Assembly (NCBI GenBank): GCA_028066055.1
Contig: JALCBY010000002.1
Span: 179,695 to 243,694 of the forward strand
Direction: 5' to 3'
DNA from: Hyphomicrobiaceae bacterium
GTDB lineage: Bacteria; Pseudomonadota; Alphaproteobacteria; Rhizobiales; Methyloligellaceae
DNA length: 64,000 nucleotides
Made by a program: the position numbers and the translations under genes. Shown here one piece after another: positions 1 through 8,432 of this stretch (within the stretch, counting starts at the first letter, position 1; each line of letters starts with the position of its first letter). The notes under the pieces were generated by a model that searched no databases, was not told the origin of the DNA, and saw only the letters and a list, made by a program, of their open reading frames with translations.

Positions 1-112
1 TGGCAATGGCCTGCACACCCTTGTTGAACTCGCCGAAAGTCTTGACGGCAACGTCAAAATTCTGCTGACCCGCTTTTTGGATGTCCTCAAAGCCTTTCAT
101 GTCCATCTCCAT
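1..112 (-). CDS. phasin family protein (N-terminal part only)
   Basis: This is the start of a gene that runs off the left edge; only about 37 residues are visible. The N-terminus (MEMDMKGFEDIQKAGQQN, followed by FDVAVKTFGEFNKG) resembles phasins, the amphipathic proteins that coat polyhydroxyalkanoate granules. The ATG at 112 is chosen because GGAG lies nine bases upstream; in-frame ATGs at 121 and 127 lack a comparable ribosome site. The promoter just upstream carries TGC-rich repeats of the sort bound by the PHA regulator PhaR, which supports the call. The family is inferred from a short N-terminus, so a non-phasin helical protein is possible. Confidence 0.7.
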   Translation of the reverse strand, partial: MEMDMKGFEDIQKAGQQNFDVAVKTFGEFNKGVQAIA

Positions 113-183
113 TGGTCTCATCTCCATTTTCTAATTGGGAGGCCCGCACCGCATTTGTTTGGCTTGCGGAACCGCGTGTATCT

Positions 184-248
184 TGCAACGCACAATTTGA
201 TATATGCGCTGCACAATTTTTGTCAATATATTTTTTGCACTGCACAAT
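184..248 (-). promoter_or_regulatory. phasin promoter with three phased TGC-rich operator repeats
   Basis: Three direct repeats, TGCaacGCACAAT (184-196), TGCGCTGCACAAT (205-217) and TGCACTGCACAAT (236-248), start 21 and 31 bp apart, so they fall on one face of the helix. Read toward the phasin gene there is a -35 TTGACA (226-221) and a -10 TATATC (204-199) with a 16 bp spacer, and the middle repeat fills that spacer. PhaR-type repressors of alphaproteobacteria bind TGC-rich sites at phasin promoters, so a PhaR operator is the likely role. The binding protein is inferred. Confidence 0.65.
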
Positions 249-408
249 AAAAATGCTACAACTGCCGAATTAACCAGTTGGTAACACCCGGAGCCCTACG
301 CTTGGCGGGTTGGACGCTTGCTGGTGGAGGCGTTCTGTGACCGGGCGAAATCCGTACCGGTCCAGCATAACGTATTAGGGGTTCGAGGCTTCGGCTTCGT
401 GGGTCATT

Positions 409-1701
409 GTGGGTAGGTGCTTGCGGCTGCGCCGGTCGTGGACTCGGCGCTGGACGACGATCATTCTTCTGTGCCTTGTCACGGTTGTGGCACTGTCGGC
501 CGGCCGGTCCGGCAGCGCGAACGCTGCGTCATATGCGGCCATGGTCGTCGACGGTCACACAGGCAAGATCCTGTATTCACGTCAGGGCGACGCCACACGA
601 TACCCGGCATCTCTTACAAAAATCATGACGTTGTTCCTGCTGTTCGATTATATCGAGGCCGGAAAGTTCAAAGAGACGTCGAAACTCAAGGTCAGCAAGA
701 CCGCGGCCAAACAACCGCCGTCAAAAATCGGCGTGAAGCCGGGACAAACCATCTATGTCCGCGACGCAATCAAGGCACTGGTGACGAAATCGGCGAATGA
801 CGTCGCGGTGGTCGTTGCGGAAAATATTGCAGGGACAGAAGCAAACTTCGCCAAGCTCATGACCGCAAAGGCGCGGGCAATCGGCATGAAAAAGACCGTG
901 TTCAAAAACGCATCCGGCCTGCCGAACAAGCATCAGGTGACAACCGCACGTGACATGATCACGCTCGCCAACCGGCTGATGTTCGATCACCCCGAGCGGT
1001 ATCGATACTTCAGCCACAAATACTTCAAATATCGCGGCAAAAAATACCGGAACCATAACCGGCTCCTGTTCGACTACAAGGGAACGGACGGCATCAAGAC
1101 CGGCTACACCCGCGCCTCGGGCTTCAATCTGCTGGCCAACGTCCGGCGCGGCAAAAAGCATCTGATAGCCGTGGTGTTCGGAGGCAAGACATCGAAACGG
1201 CGCAACGCAAACATGCGCGCCATTCTTAACAAGTCGTTCCCGCGTGCGACAGCCAGGCTGCCGAAAAAATATCAGAAGAAAAAACAGCCTGTCATGGCGA
1301 CCGCAGCGCCAACTTTTCCAGTCGTGCCGGCCACACCTGCCGAAAAGCCGTATGCGCTCGCACAAGGGTCAGCTCAAAGCAGTCCCATACCGCCTTCACC
1401 GACCCCGAAGCCCGCACCGCTACAAAACGACACCGGAGAGCGGCCCCAGAAAAAGGGCCGCTATCACATTCAGGTTGGTGCCTATTCCAACCGCGACGAC
1501 GCCATGGAACGGCTGGCGTCCATTCAGACCAAGGCAGGAGATGTCATTCGCGGCCATCCGCCGCTGACCACCGCGCTCGTGGAACCCAAACGCAGCCTGT
1601 ATCGCGCCCGTTTTGCCGGTTTCACGCGCAGCGCCGCCCTTACCGCCTGCGCGCGGCTGAAAAAACGCGCCATCACCTGTGTCGTGATGTCGGCCGAGTA
1701 G
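409..1701 (+). CDS. D-alanyl-D-alanine carboxypeptidase (PBP5-like) with C-terminal SPOR domain
   Basis: This is a penicillin-binding protein of the S11 family that trims the terminal D-Ala from peptidoglycan pentapeptides in the periplasm. A basic N-terminus and a hydrophobic stretch (about residues 15-30) ending near SANA form the signal peptide. All three serine-enzyme motifs are present: SLTK (68-71, nucleophile S68), SAN (128-130) and KTG (230-232). A proline-rich linker (about 290-345) leads to a SPOR domain (about 353-430), which binds denuded septal glycan and would place the enzyme at the division site. The start is GTG at 409; a TTG at 407 is in another frame. Its product is close to DacA/DacC but the paralogue cannot be fixed. 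Confidence 0.9.
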   Translation: MGRCLRLRRSWTRRWTTIILLCLVTVVALSAGRSGSANAASYAAMVVDGHTGKILYSRQGDATRYPASLTKIMTLFLLFDYIEAGKFKETSKLKVSKTAAKQPPSKIGVKPGQTIYVRDAIKALVTKSANDVAVVVAENIAGTEANFAKLMTAKARAIGMKKTVFKNASGLPNKHQVTTARDMITLANRLMFDHPERYRYFSHKYFKYRGKKYRNHNRLLFDYKGTDGIKTGYTRASGFNLLANVRRGKKHLIAVVFGGKTSKRRNANMRAILNKSFPRATARLPKKYQKKKQPVMATAAPTFPVVPATPAEKPYALAQGSAQSSPIPPSPTPKPAPLQNDTGERPQKKGRYHIQVGAYSNRDDAMERLASIQTKAGDVIRGHPPLTTALVEPKRSLYRARFAGFTRSAALTACARLKKRAITCVVMSAE

Positions 1702-1715
1702 CCCGATTCACACCG

Positions 1716-2432
1716 TTACGATCCAAGCAGCAAGTCCTTCGCCTGGTTGATCTTGGCCGCGAAATAGGTCGAGCCGCCATGATCGGGATGCATTTTCTTC
1801 ATCAGGTTCCTGTGCGCCCGTCGGATGTCCGATTTGCTTGCGCCGGGTTCCAGTCCGAGGATCTCATAAGCCTCGTCCGTGCTCATCGGACCATCGGCCT
1901 GGCCCGTGCCCTGGTCTGAGGAGCGGCTCTGGCCGGCTTGAGCATGCCAGTCGGGAAAACGGCGATCGAGATAGGCTTCTATGAGCTGAGCCGCTTGTGG
2001 ATCGGATGTCCTGCATTCTCCCAGGAGTGCGAGAAGTTCAGGCTCGTCGAGCGAAGACAATGGATGCGACGCGAACCTTCCCTTGAGCACCGTGCCTTCC
2101 ATGTCGCCGGTATCGTGATCGAGCTCCATCTCGATGTTCTGCGTGCGCACGCGCGAAGTTTGACCTGCACTCTTTCGCGCGCTGCCTGGAAACGGACTGA
2201 AACCACCCGCACCGGAGAAGTTCCGCCCCAGGAGCGACATTGCCACGATACCCAGTGGAACGGCGAAGACGAACCGACCGGTCACCGCGAAAAATGCGGC
2301 CAGCAGGAGCGCGCTGAGCCCCGCGATCTTGCGCAGCGTTCGCGCCAGATCCTTCGGATTGGCATTGAGAAAGGCGCGCAGCCCCACAATCACCAGGACA
2401 ACAATCACAATGCCAATGAGGAGATACTGCAT
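1716..2432 (-). CDS. membrane-anchored J-domain (DnaJ-like) protein
   Basis: The 238-residue protein has a hydrophobic N-terminal segment (about 3-20) and a second hydrophobic region (about 35-70), so it is probably held in the inner membrane. The C-terminal about 55 residues form a compact J domain with the HPD triad (in KKMHPDHGG), which stimulates DnaK ATPase. The J domain is at the C-terminus and resembles the Tim14/Pam18 layout more than classical DnaJ; there is no zinc-finger or client-binding domain. It lies 21 bp after the VWA gene on the same strand, so the two are probably one operon. The client is unknown. Confidence 0.8.
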   Translation of the reverse strand: MQYLLIGIVIVVLVIVGLRAFLNANPKDLARTLRKIAGLSALLLAAFFAVTGRFVFAVPLGIVAMSLLGRNFSGAGGFSPFPGSARKSAGQTSRVRTQNIEMELDHDTGDMEGTVLKGRFASHPLSSLDEPELLALLGECRTSDPQAAQLIEAYLDRRFPDWHAQAGQSRSSDQGTGQADGPMSTDEAYEILGLEPGASKSDIRRAHRNLMKKMHPDHGGSTYFAAKINQAKDLLLGS

Positions 2433-2453
2433 ACGATTTTTACGCGCGCGGCC

Positions 2454-3203
2454 TTAGCTCAGTTGCTCCAGCAATGCACGCGCACCGCCTCCCGCGCCAC
2501 TATAGTTTTCAAGTGCCTTGCGGCCACCGGCGGCATATACGGCGACCGCTGAAAGAAGATCTTTCAGTTGCGAGGCGGAGCCCGCGTCGAACCGGCAGAA
2601 TGCGCCACCCGTCAGGCGTGCGATTTCACGAAATGCCATTTCCGCTCCGGGTTCGCGACCCTCCTGAAAAAGGAAAACCGGCATTCCCAGCAGCCCGAGT
2701 TCTCCGGCGATTGCCGCGAGATCGTCGACATTCTCCTCCATGCAGTCGCCCACATACACCATAGCGTTGACTTTGGTCTTGTTCGTTTCCTTGCGCGCGT
2801 GTTTGAGCACCCGCTCTATTTGCGTGTGGCCGCCACGGCAGGAGACCTGCGTCATCAAGCCGGCCAGCGCTTCGGGGTCCTTGACCCACTTGCTCGCCCG
2901 GCACTCGCCGAATCCGCGAAAGTACAAAAGCTGTACGTCAAGTCCGCCGACCGCTTTCACCGCGGCAAACATATTGGCCTGAAGTCCAAGCGCCATGTCC
3001 CAGGTCGGCTGACGGCTCATGGTGGCGTCCATGGCGAAGATCAGACGGCCGCGCGCACCGCTGGCCTGCGTCGTCTCCAGCGACTTCACCTTGTTGAGAA
3101 ACGCATCAATTTCCGAAGCGCTGGACTGCGCCTCCGGCAGGGTGTCCGGCCGGTCGGCTTCGGTGACGCTCCGGTTCTTGTGCTCTGTCTTGTCGTTGGC
3201 CAT
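2454..3203 (-). CDS. VWA-domain protein of unknown function
   Basis: This is a soluble protein of about 249 residues with a single von Willebrand factor A fold. The metal-site motif reads DATMS rather than the classical DxSxS, with D at about residue 59, followed by a conserved YVGD segment further on. There is no signal peptide. The ATG at 3203 is preferred to the one at 3218 because GAGG lies about ten bases upstream. The gene is followed closely by the membrane J-domain gene, so a joint role in assembling or presenting a client is plausible but not shown by sequence. Confidence 0.75.
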   Translation of the reverse strand: MANDKTEHKNRSVTEADRPDTLPEAQSSASEIDAFLNKVKSLETTQASGARGRLIFAMDATMSRQPTWDMALGLQANMFAAVKAVGGLDVQLLYFRGFGECRASKWVKDPEALAGLMTQVSCRGGHTQIERVLKHARKETNKTKVNAMVYVGDCMEENVDDLAAIAGELGLLGMPVFLFQEGREPGAEMAFREIARLTGGAFCRFDAGSASQLKDLLSAVAVYAAGGRKALENYSGAGGGARALLEQLS

Positions 3204-3263
3204 AACTTGCCGCCTCATACGTCAATCGATTTTCCAGATTCTGAAAAACGATTGCGGCGAAAC

Positions 3264-3294
3264 AGTATAATCCCTTTCTATAACGCGCTTTCAA
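3264..3294. promoter_or_regulatory. candidate divergent promoter region between the VWA gene and panC
   Basis: A good plus-strand -10 box, TATAAT (3266-3271), faces panC but has no clear -35. On the minus strand TATACT (3269-3264) overlaps it, with TTGAAA (3294-3289) 19 bp upstream, facing the VWA/J-domain operon. The two -10 boxes share bases, so the two directions might compete. The assignment rests on motif inspection only. Confidence 0.35.
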
Positions 3295-3338
3295 ATAAAT
3301 GGGCGTAAAAGCGGCTCGCATCAACCGAAGCGATCAAC

Positions 3339-4220
3339 ATGACGCAGGAAACGATCAGAACCGTCCAGACCGTATCGGAGCTCCGCAAAGCTGTCGGGAC
3401 GTGGCGCTCAGCCAACCGGAAGGTTGTTCTGGTTCCGACAATGGGCGCGCTTCACGAAGGTCATCTTTCACTCGTCCGCCTCGCGAAAGAGACCGGCGAG
3501 CGCGTTGTCGTCTCGATATTCGTCAATCCCGCGCAGTTCGCACCCAACGAGGATTTCGACAGTTACCCGCGAACTTTCGAGGATGACCTTGAACAGCTTG
3601 CGAAACTGAAGGTTGACCTCGTGTTCGCACCGCCGCGCGACGAGGTCTATCCGGATGATTTTTCCACGCACGTCACGGTCGCCGGCCTGAGCGAAGGGCT
3701 GTGCGGTGCGTCGCGTCCGCATTTCTTCGGCGGCGTCGCCACCGTCGTCGCCAAGCTGCTCAACCAGTGCCGGCCCGATGTCGCGATCTTCGGCGAAAAG
3801 GATTATCAGCAACTGCTTGTCATTCGCCGCATGGCACGCGATCTCGATACGGGCGCGGAGGTCGTCGGCGGACCGATAGTTCGCGAGAGCGACGGTCTCG
3901 CCATGTCGTCGCGTAACGCATACCTGACCCCCGACGAGCGCAAACATGCTCCAGAGCTGTACGGAACACTTAAGGACATCGCCGCGGGCTTGGCTACCGG
4001 CGCGATGGTGGCGCCTTTGCTGGAGAAGGGCCGTGAGCGATTGAGCGGTGCGGGATTCGATGTCGATTATCTCGAGGTGCGCAATGCCGACACGCTGCAA
4101 CCGATTGAAGGACATGTCCGGGAGCCGGCACGCGTCTTCGGGGCGGCCATGCTCGGAAAAACACGGCTTATCGACAATGTTGCGGTTCCAGGTTCGGGCG
4201 TGCAGGCTCGCGCTATATGA
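3339..4220 (+). CDS. panC: pantothenate synthetase
   Basis: It joins pantoate and beta-alanine with ATP to make pantothenate, the last step before coenzyme A synthesis. The 293-residue length is normal for the family. The nucleotidyltransferase HxGH motif is HEGH (39-42, inside MGALHEGH), followed by the FGEKDYQQL segment and by SRNAYL, which serves the KMSKS role. The gene stands alone here with no panB or panD beside it. Its last 8 bases overlap the end of the convergent DUF1489 gene. Confidence 0.96.
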   Translation: MTQETIRTVQTVSELRKAVGTWRSANRKVVLVPTMGALHEGHLSLVRLAKETGERVVVSIFVNPAQFAPNEDFDSYPRTFEDDLEQLAKLKVDLVFAPPRDEVYPDDFSTHVTVAGLSEGLCGASRPHFFGGVATVVAKLLNQCRPDVAIFGEKDYQQLLVIRRMARDLDTGAEVVGGPIVRESDGLAMSSRNAYLTPDERKHAPELYGTLKDIAAGLATGAMVAPLLEKGRERLSGAGFDVDYLEVRNADTLQPIEGHVREPARVFGAAMLGKTRLIDNVAVPGSGVQARAI

Positions 4221-4650
4221 GCCCGAGCTCGAGCAACTCGGACCGCATTTCCGGAGACAACCGGTCCATGTCTTCCGTCAGTGACCCCAGATCTTTCGGA
4301 ATATCTTCCGCGTGCAAATACCGCCATCCCTGAAACGCCCGCCTCGGACGGGGCCGCGTCGGCACCAGCTTCGAATCGAGAACGATATCGCAACGCCGAA
4401 TGCCGTCGTCACCTCTCACCTCACGCAGATCAACGATCTGCTGGCGCACCTGAACGACGCCTTTGATGACCCAGTAGAGCGAGCCGCCATCCAGCACGTC
4501 GTCACGCCGGCGCGGCATCTGCCGGGTCCGGTGAAACAGCTCCGGCTTTTGGCCGTCCTTCTTCTGTTGCGCCAGACGAAAGGCCTGGCGTTCCTGTAAA
4601 TGCGCAACGCTGTCAATGCCCACGCACAGTTTGATGAGATGGACGCTCAC
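4213..4650 (-). CDS. DUF1489 family protein
   Basis: This is a 145-residue soluble protein matching the alphaproteobacterial DUF1489 family, recognised from its N-terminus (HLIKLCVGIDSVAHL), the central GSLYWVIKG and the R/P-rich stretch before FQGWRYL. No catalytic motif is evident and the function is unknown. The start is GTG at 4650 with AGGA six bases upstream. The 3' end overlaps convergent panC by 8 bp, so neither gene has room for its own terminator. Confidence 0.8.
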   Translation of the reverse strand: MSVHLIKLCVGIDSVAHLQERQAFRLAQQKKDGQKPELFHRTRQMPRRRDDVLDGGSLYWVIKGVVQVRQQIVDLREVRGDDGIRRCDIVLDSKLVPTRPRPRRAFQGWRYLHAEDIPKDLGSLTEDMDRLSPEMRSELLELGLI

Positions 4651-4944
4651 CTGTTTCCTGTCCTTGGTGCCCGTTTCGCTTCACACTCCCGCGGCAAACC
4701 TGCGGGCGATCACTCCTGTAACCATGCCTCCCTTGGTACAAACTGAGAGCGGATTGAGCAAACGGGACCGGCAAACTTCCCACAGCATCCTCACAAGCGG
4801 GCGCAAACGAGACATCTTCTGTTGTGCAAACGGACAACTCCTGTGCCGGATGCTCCGTGAACCTACGCTTTCCCTAAGCGGCCGTATTCGCTATATCCCT
4901 CAACCAGAAGATGTCCTGCGCAACGCGCGCCCCGTGAGACCGTA

Positions 4945-5490
4945 ATGGCCCAACCACAACTTGATCAACTGCTCCGCGCCGCCGCCGGCGGCGATCAGGA
5001 TGCATTCAAGGCCATTTATGACGCAACAAGTGCGAAACTGTTTGGCGTTGCTGTTCGTATCCTGAAAAGAAGCGATCTGGCGGAAGATGTGATTCAGGAC
5101 GCTTATTTGAAGATCTGGGACGCAGCACCGAGCTACAGCCCCGATATCGGCTCGCCGATGAGTTGGATGGTGGCGATTACGCGAAACCGCGCCATCGACG
5201 TGTTGCGCAAGCGTACCGAGATCGGAGTCGACGATCAGAGCGAGGTTATTGAACAGGAAGACGAGACACCCGATCCATACGAATTGACGGCGCAAAGCCG
5301 GGATTTGAAGGCATTGCTGGGCTGTATGGAGATGCTTAATCCCGATCAAAGACAATGCCTGCTGTTGGCCTATTATTACGGCTATACGCATGAGGAAATC
5401 TCCGACCGCATGTCGACACCGGTCGGTACGGTCAAAAGCTGGATCAGACGGTCTCTCGCACGTGTGAAGAAATGCTTGGATAATGGCTAA
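4945..5490 (+). CDS. ECF-family RNA polymerase sigma factor (SigK-like)
   Basis: The protein (181 residues) has region 2 at about 20-90 (DLAEDVIQDAYLKIWD, then MVAITRNRAIDVLRKR) and region 4 at about 125-178 (LNPDQRQCLLLAYYYG, then VGTVKSWIRRSLARVK), with no domain between them as expected for extracytoplasmic-function factors. The next gene overlaps it by 8 bp and encodes an RskA-type membrane anti-sigma factor, so its activity is likely held in check until an envelope signal arrives. The 294 bp upstream of the start contain no gene. A TGAACC (4858-4863) and CGTATT (4883-4888) pair could be an autoregulated promoter, but the 19 bp spacer is long. Confidence 0.92.
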   Translation: MAQPQLDQLLRAAAGGDQDAFKAIYDATSAKLFGVAVRILKRSDLAEDVIQDAYLKIWDAAPSYSPDIGSPMSWMVAITRNRAIDVLRKRTEIGVDDQSEVIEQEDETPDPYELTAQSRDLKALLGCMEMLNPDQRQCLLLAYYYGYTHEEISDRMSTPVGTVKSWIRRSLARVKKCLDNG

Positions 5491-6226
5491 GCGCGATCTC
5501 GACATATTTGCGGGCGAATACGCCCTTGGCACCCTTGACGCCGAAGAGCGCGCCGAGGCGGAACGTCTGTTGCAATCGGACGCCGGGTTCGCGCGCCATG
5601 TACGTGATTGGGAGCGGCGGCTCTCACCGCTTTCGGAAGCCGGTGAAGCGGTTCAGCCACCCGCGTCCGCATGGGGGCGCATTGCTTCTGCGATTTCGAC
5701 AGGCACCGTTGCGGCAAGCAATCCCTTGTCCGAACTCGCCGGTCAACTGGTCGAACTGAAGCGAAGCCTTTCGATATGGCGTTACGCAACGATGACCGCC
5801 ATGGCGGCGGCTCTCGCCCTTGCCGTCGTGTGGCTCGGCGGGCTCCAGTCGCCGTTTCAGCCACCCGCCGCACCGGAAGAACGCTACGTCGCTATGCTGA
5901 AGAGCGATGACGGCAAGATGGGTTTCGTGGTCACGATGAATATGGATGGCAAGCAGTTTGCCATCAAACCGGTTGCGGCCAAACAGCCGGAGGGGCACAG
6001 CTACGAGCTTTGGGCCATCATGAAGGACAAGAAACAGCCGATGACCCTCGGCCTTGTCCAAACCAGTGCATACGCCATGATGGACGCGCCGCCGGTGCTC
6101 GACAGCAAGGAACTCGACAAGGGCGTTGAGCTTGCCATCAGCATGGAGCCGATGGGCGGTGCGCCCAAAGGCCAGCCCATGGGGCCGGTCATGTATGCCG
6201 GGCTGCTGGTCAAGGCGACTCCCTAA
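5483..6226 (+). CDS. RskA-type membrane anti-sigma factor
   Basis: This is the partner of the upstream ECF sigma factor, with translational coupling implied by the 8 bp overlap. The N-terminal about 75 residues form the cytoplasmic sigma-binding domain (FAGEYALGTLDAEER). One membrane segment lies at about 101-120, and the C-terminal about 110 residues form the periplasmic RskA domain with the typical HSYELWAIM segment. Release of the sigma factor in this family follows regulated proteolysis of the anti-sigma factor. The inducing signal is not evident from neighbours. Confidence 0.88.
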   Translation: MAKRDLDIFAGEYALGTLDAEERAEAERLLQSDAGFARHVRDWERRLSPLSEAGEAVQPPASAWGRIASAISTGTVAASNPLSELAGQLVELKRSLSIWRYATMTAMAAALALAVVWLGGLQSPFQPPAAPEERYVAMLKSDDGKMGFVVTMNMDGKQFAIKPVAAKQPEGHSYELWAIMKDKKQPMTLGLVQTSAYAMMDAPPVLDSKELDKGVELAISMEPMGGAPKGQPMGPVMYAGLLVKATP

Positions 6227-6254
6227 TCTCCGCTCCAGGCACTAAGAAGGCGGA

Positions 6255-7115
6255 ATGACCAGTACATACCGCCTGTCGCTCGCGCTGCCGGTAACGTTCG
6301 CATTGCTGTGGGCGTCGTCTTATGTGACCTCGCGCATCGGCCTCGACGATATCTCTCCGCTCCTGTTCGTCGCCATACGCCTTGTGATGGCCGCGCCGGT
6401 CATGTTGCTGCTCTGTGTGACGATCATGCGTGAAGCCGTTCCAGCAATCGGGCACTGGCCGCATCTGCTGGTCGGGGGCGCTCTGGTTCACGGCGTCACG
6501 CTCTGCGCCGCGCACGTCGCCCTTCAGACGCTGGACGCCGCGCCGCTTGCGCTGGTCCACGCCTTTCACCCTGTCCTCACAGCAGCGCTCGCGGTTCCGC
6601 TTCTGAAGGAACGGTTCACTGCACGTCAATGGATCGGCATGGGCCTCGGGCTCATCGGCGTCCTTCTCGTCTTCCCATTGGCCACCGCGGACAGCAAAGT
6701 CGTTGCAATGGTTCTATTGAGCCTGTTCGGCCTCACCGGCGGCACGCTTTACCTGAAACGATTCTCGCCGCAGGTGGGGCCCTTTTCAGCAACCGCGGTG
6801 CAGTTCGTCGGCGGCGCCGTCCTTTCAGTATTGGCTGTCGTGCTTCTCGAGAATCCGGTTGCCGACTGGACGCCTTCACTGATTGCCGTAATGGCTTGGA
6901 ATACCGCTCTGATTTCGATTGTCGGGATGACGATCTACAGCTTGATGCTGATGCGAGGCGAAGCCGGACGCGCGGCTTCGGCGTTCTTTATCGTGCCGGG
7001 GTCAGCCGCGCTCATGGGCTGGATCTTCCTCAACCAAACCCTGAGCGTGATCGGCTTGGCCGGTCTTCTTCTAGCAAGTTTTGGCGTTTGGCTCGTGTGG
7101 CGGCGGCAGGCCTAG
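6255..7115 (+). CDS. EamA/DMT-family transporter
   Basis: This 286-residue integral membrane protein has about ten hydrophobic segments arranged as two EamA repeats, the pattern of drug/metabolite exporters such as RhaT and YdcZ relatives. The first repeat begins FALLWASSYVTSR and the second ends with SFGVWLVWR. The substrate cannot be predicted. It starts 28 bp after the anti-sigma gene, so it may be read with it, and it converges on the rhodanese gene 21 bp downstream. Confidence 0.88.
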   Translation: MTSTYRLSLALPVTFALLWASSYVTSRIGLDDISPLLFVAIRLVMAAPVMLLLCVTIMREAVPAIGHWPHLLVGGALVHGVTLCAAHVALQTLDAAPLALVHAFHPVLTAALAVPLLKERFTARQWIGMGLGLIGVLLVFPLATADSKVVAMVLLSLFGLTGGTLYLKRFSPQVGPFSATAVQFVGGAVLSVLAVVLLENPVADWTPSLIAVMAWNTALISIVGMTIYSLMLMRGEAGRAASAFFIVPGSAALMGWIFLNQTLSVIGLAGLLLASFGVWLVWRRQA

Positions 7116-7136
7116 AATAGGATGCCACCTCTTGCG

Positions 7137-7535
7137 CTATTCCGGCATCTCAACGGGACCGTTTGCCTTTTTCCATCCTGAAAAGCCGGATTCGATATGT
7201 GCCGCGGGCTTCAATCCCATCCGTTGCGCAACCTCCGTGGCGAGCGCGGAACGCCATCCGGAAGCGCAGTGGAAGACGAACTTCTTATCTGCCGCGAAGA
7301 TGTCTTTGTGATACGGGCTCGCCGGATCGATCCAGAATTCGAGCATACCGCGCGGGCAATGAAACGAGCCGGGAATCCTGCCGTCACGGTGCAACTCGCG
7401 AACATCCCTGATGTCCACGATAACCACATTGTCGTCGCCATGCATCGCGATCGCATCTTCGGCAGAGATTTCCTCGATGACCTTCTTTGCGTCTTCAACC
7501 AGCTGCTTGACCGGGGTCGTGATGTCCTGCGGCAT
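7137..7535 (-). CDS. rhodanese-like domain protein
   Basis: This is a single-domain sulfurtransferase of 132 residues. The active-site loop is CASGWRS with the nucleophilic cysteine at residue 90, after the usual VVIVDIRD strand and the GRIPGS segment. It would carry sulfane sulfur as a cysteine persulfide in the cytoplasm. A helical N-terminal stretch (5-25) precedes the domain. It lies 15 bp after the YdcF gene on the same strand, at the end of a minus-strand run. The sulfur donor and acceptor are unknown. Confidence 0.9.
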   Translation of the reverse strand: MPQDITTPVKQLVEDAKKVIEEISAEDAIAMHGDDNVVIVDIRDVRELHRDGRIPGSFHCPRGMLEFWIDPASPYHKDIFAADKKFVFHCASGWRSALATEVAQRMGLKPAAHIESGFSGWKKANGPVEMPE

Positions 7536-7550
7536 ACCGCGATGTCTCCT

Positions 7551-8363
7551 CTACAACTGCTTCTGCTCAGGGGCGGGAAACGGCACCTGTGTCCGGCCTG
7601 TTAGCCAATACACCAGAAGTCCGATCCATTCGCGCATGGCCAGATCCATTCTGCGCCAGCCTTCCGACGGTCGGTGAAAGAACAACCAGATATCGGTCTT
7701 GCCGCGCGTTCGATAATCGACTGGCCAGGGTTCGACCTTCACACCTGCCGTACGGAAGACGCCGATGGCGCGCGGCATGTGGCTCGCCGACGTAATCAGC
7801 AGCCAGCGCTCATTCTTGTCCTTGCCCATGAGCTCGGCGCTGTATTTCGCGTTCTGAAACGTATTCTTGGCCCGAGTCTCAAGCACAAACCGGTCAGGCT
7901 GGATACCGAGGCTCTGGAGAAGATCTGCCGCCCCCTCAGCTTCGCTCTCCTTAGCCTTGAGGAAGGCGCTCGACTCACCCGTCAGCACGATCTTTGCGTT
8001 CGGGAACCGCCTCGCCAGGGCCGCCGCCTCGACAAGACGCTCGCCCGCCTCGTTGAGCGTGATGACGTTTCGGCTTCCTGACACCGACATGTTCTGGACG
8101 CCGCCTAGGACGATGATCCCGTCGACCGGCCCGCCACCAGTCAGGTCGGTTCGCGAAAACCGTTCTTCAAGCGGCAGAATGAGCGCGTGCCCGGCCGGCG
8201 AAAGCCCGATCACCACAAGCAGGATACCTGCCAGCAATACAATCCTGCGCCCGGCGCGAGCCCAACGGCTCCACAGCATCGCCGTGCCGACCAGAAGCAG
8301 AATGAGCACCGCGCTGGAGGGCTGGAGCACGTACCAGAGGATTTTTGAAAGATAGAAGAACAC
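7551..8363 (-). CDS. YdcF/ElyC-family (DUF218) membrane protein
   Basis: Two hydrophobic segments (about 1-30 and 35-60) are followed by a DUF218 domain beginning GIIVLGG and containing the LTGESS and TRAKNTFQNA motifs of the family. Members include ElyC (YcbC), which affects lipid-carrier use in E. coli envelope synthesis, and SanA. The 270-residue length fits the ElyC type. The C-terminal part has an additional membrane-like stretch around MREWIGLLVYWLTG, which is the usual end of ElyC-like proteins. The exact role is inferred. Confidence 0.85.
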   Translation of the reverse strand: MFFYLSKILWYVLQPSSAVLILLLVGTAMLWSRWARAGRRIVLLAGILLVVIGLSPAGHALILPLEERFSRTDLTGGGPVDGIIVLGGVQNMSVSGSRNVITLNEAGERLVEAAALARRFPNAKIVLTGESSAFLKAKESEAEGAADLLQSLGIQPDRFVLETRAKNTFQNAKYSAELMGKDKNERWLLITSASHMPRAIGVFRTAGVKVEPWPVDYRTRGKTDIWLFFHRPSEGWRRMDLAMREWIGLLVYWLTGRTQVPFPAPEQKQL

Positions 8364-8432
8364 GATGCAGGCACACTCTCACGATGGATAGGTTGCTGTC
8401 CTTGTTTTTTATCAAACTTCCGATGAGCAGCG

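Noticed and set aside
270..275. CtrA-like half site TTAACC upstream of dacA
   Set aside because: Only one half site is present and the TTAACCAT form is not met, so chance is likely.
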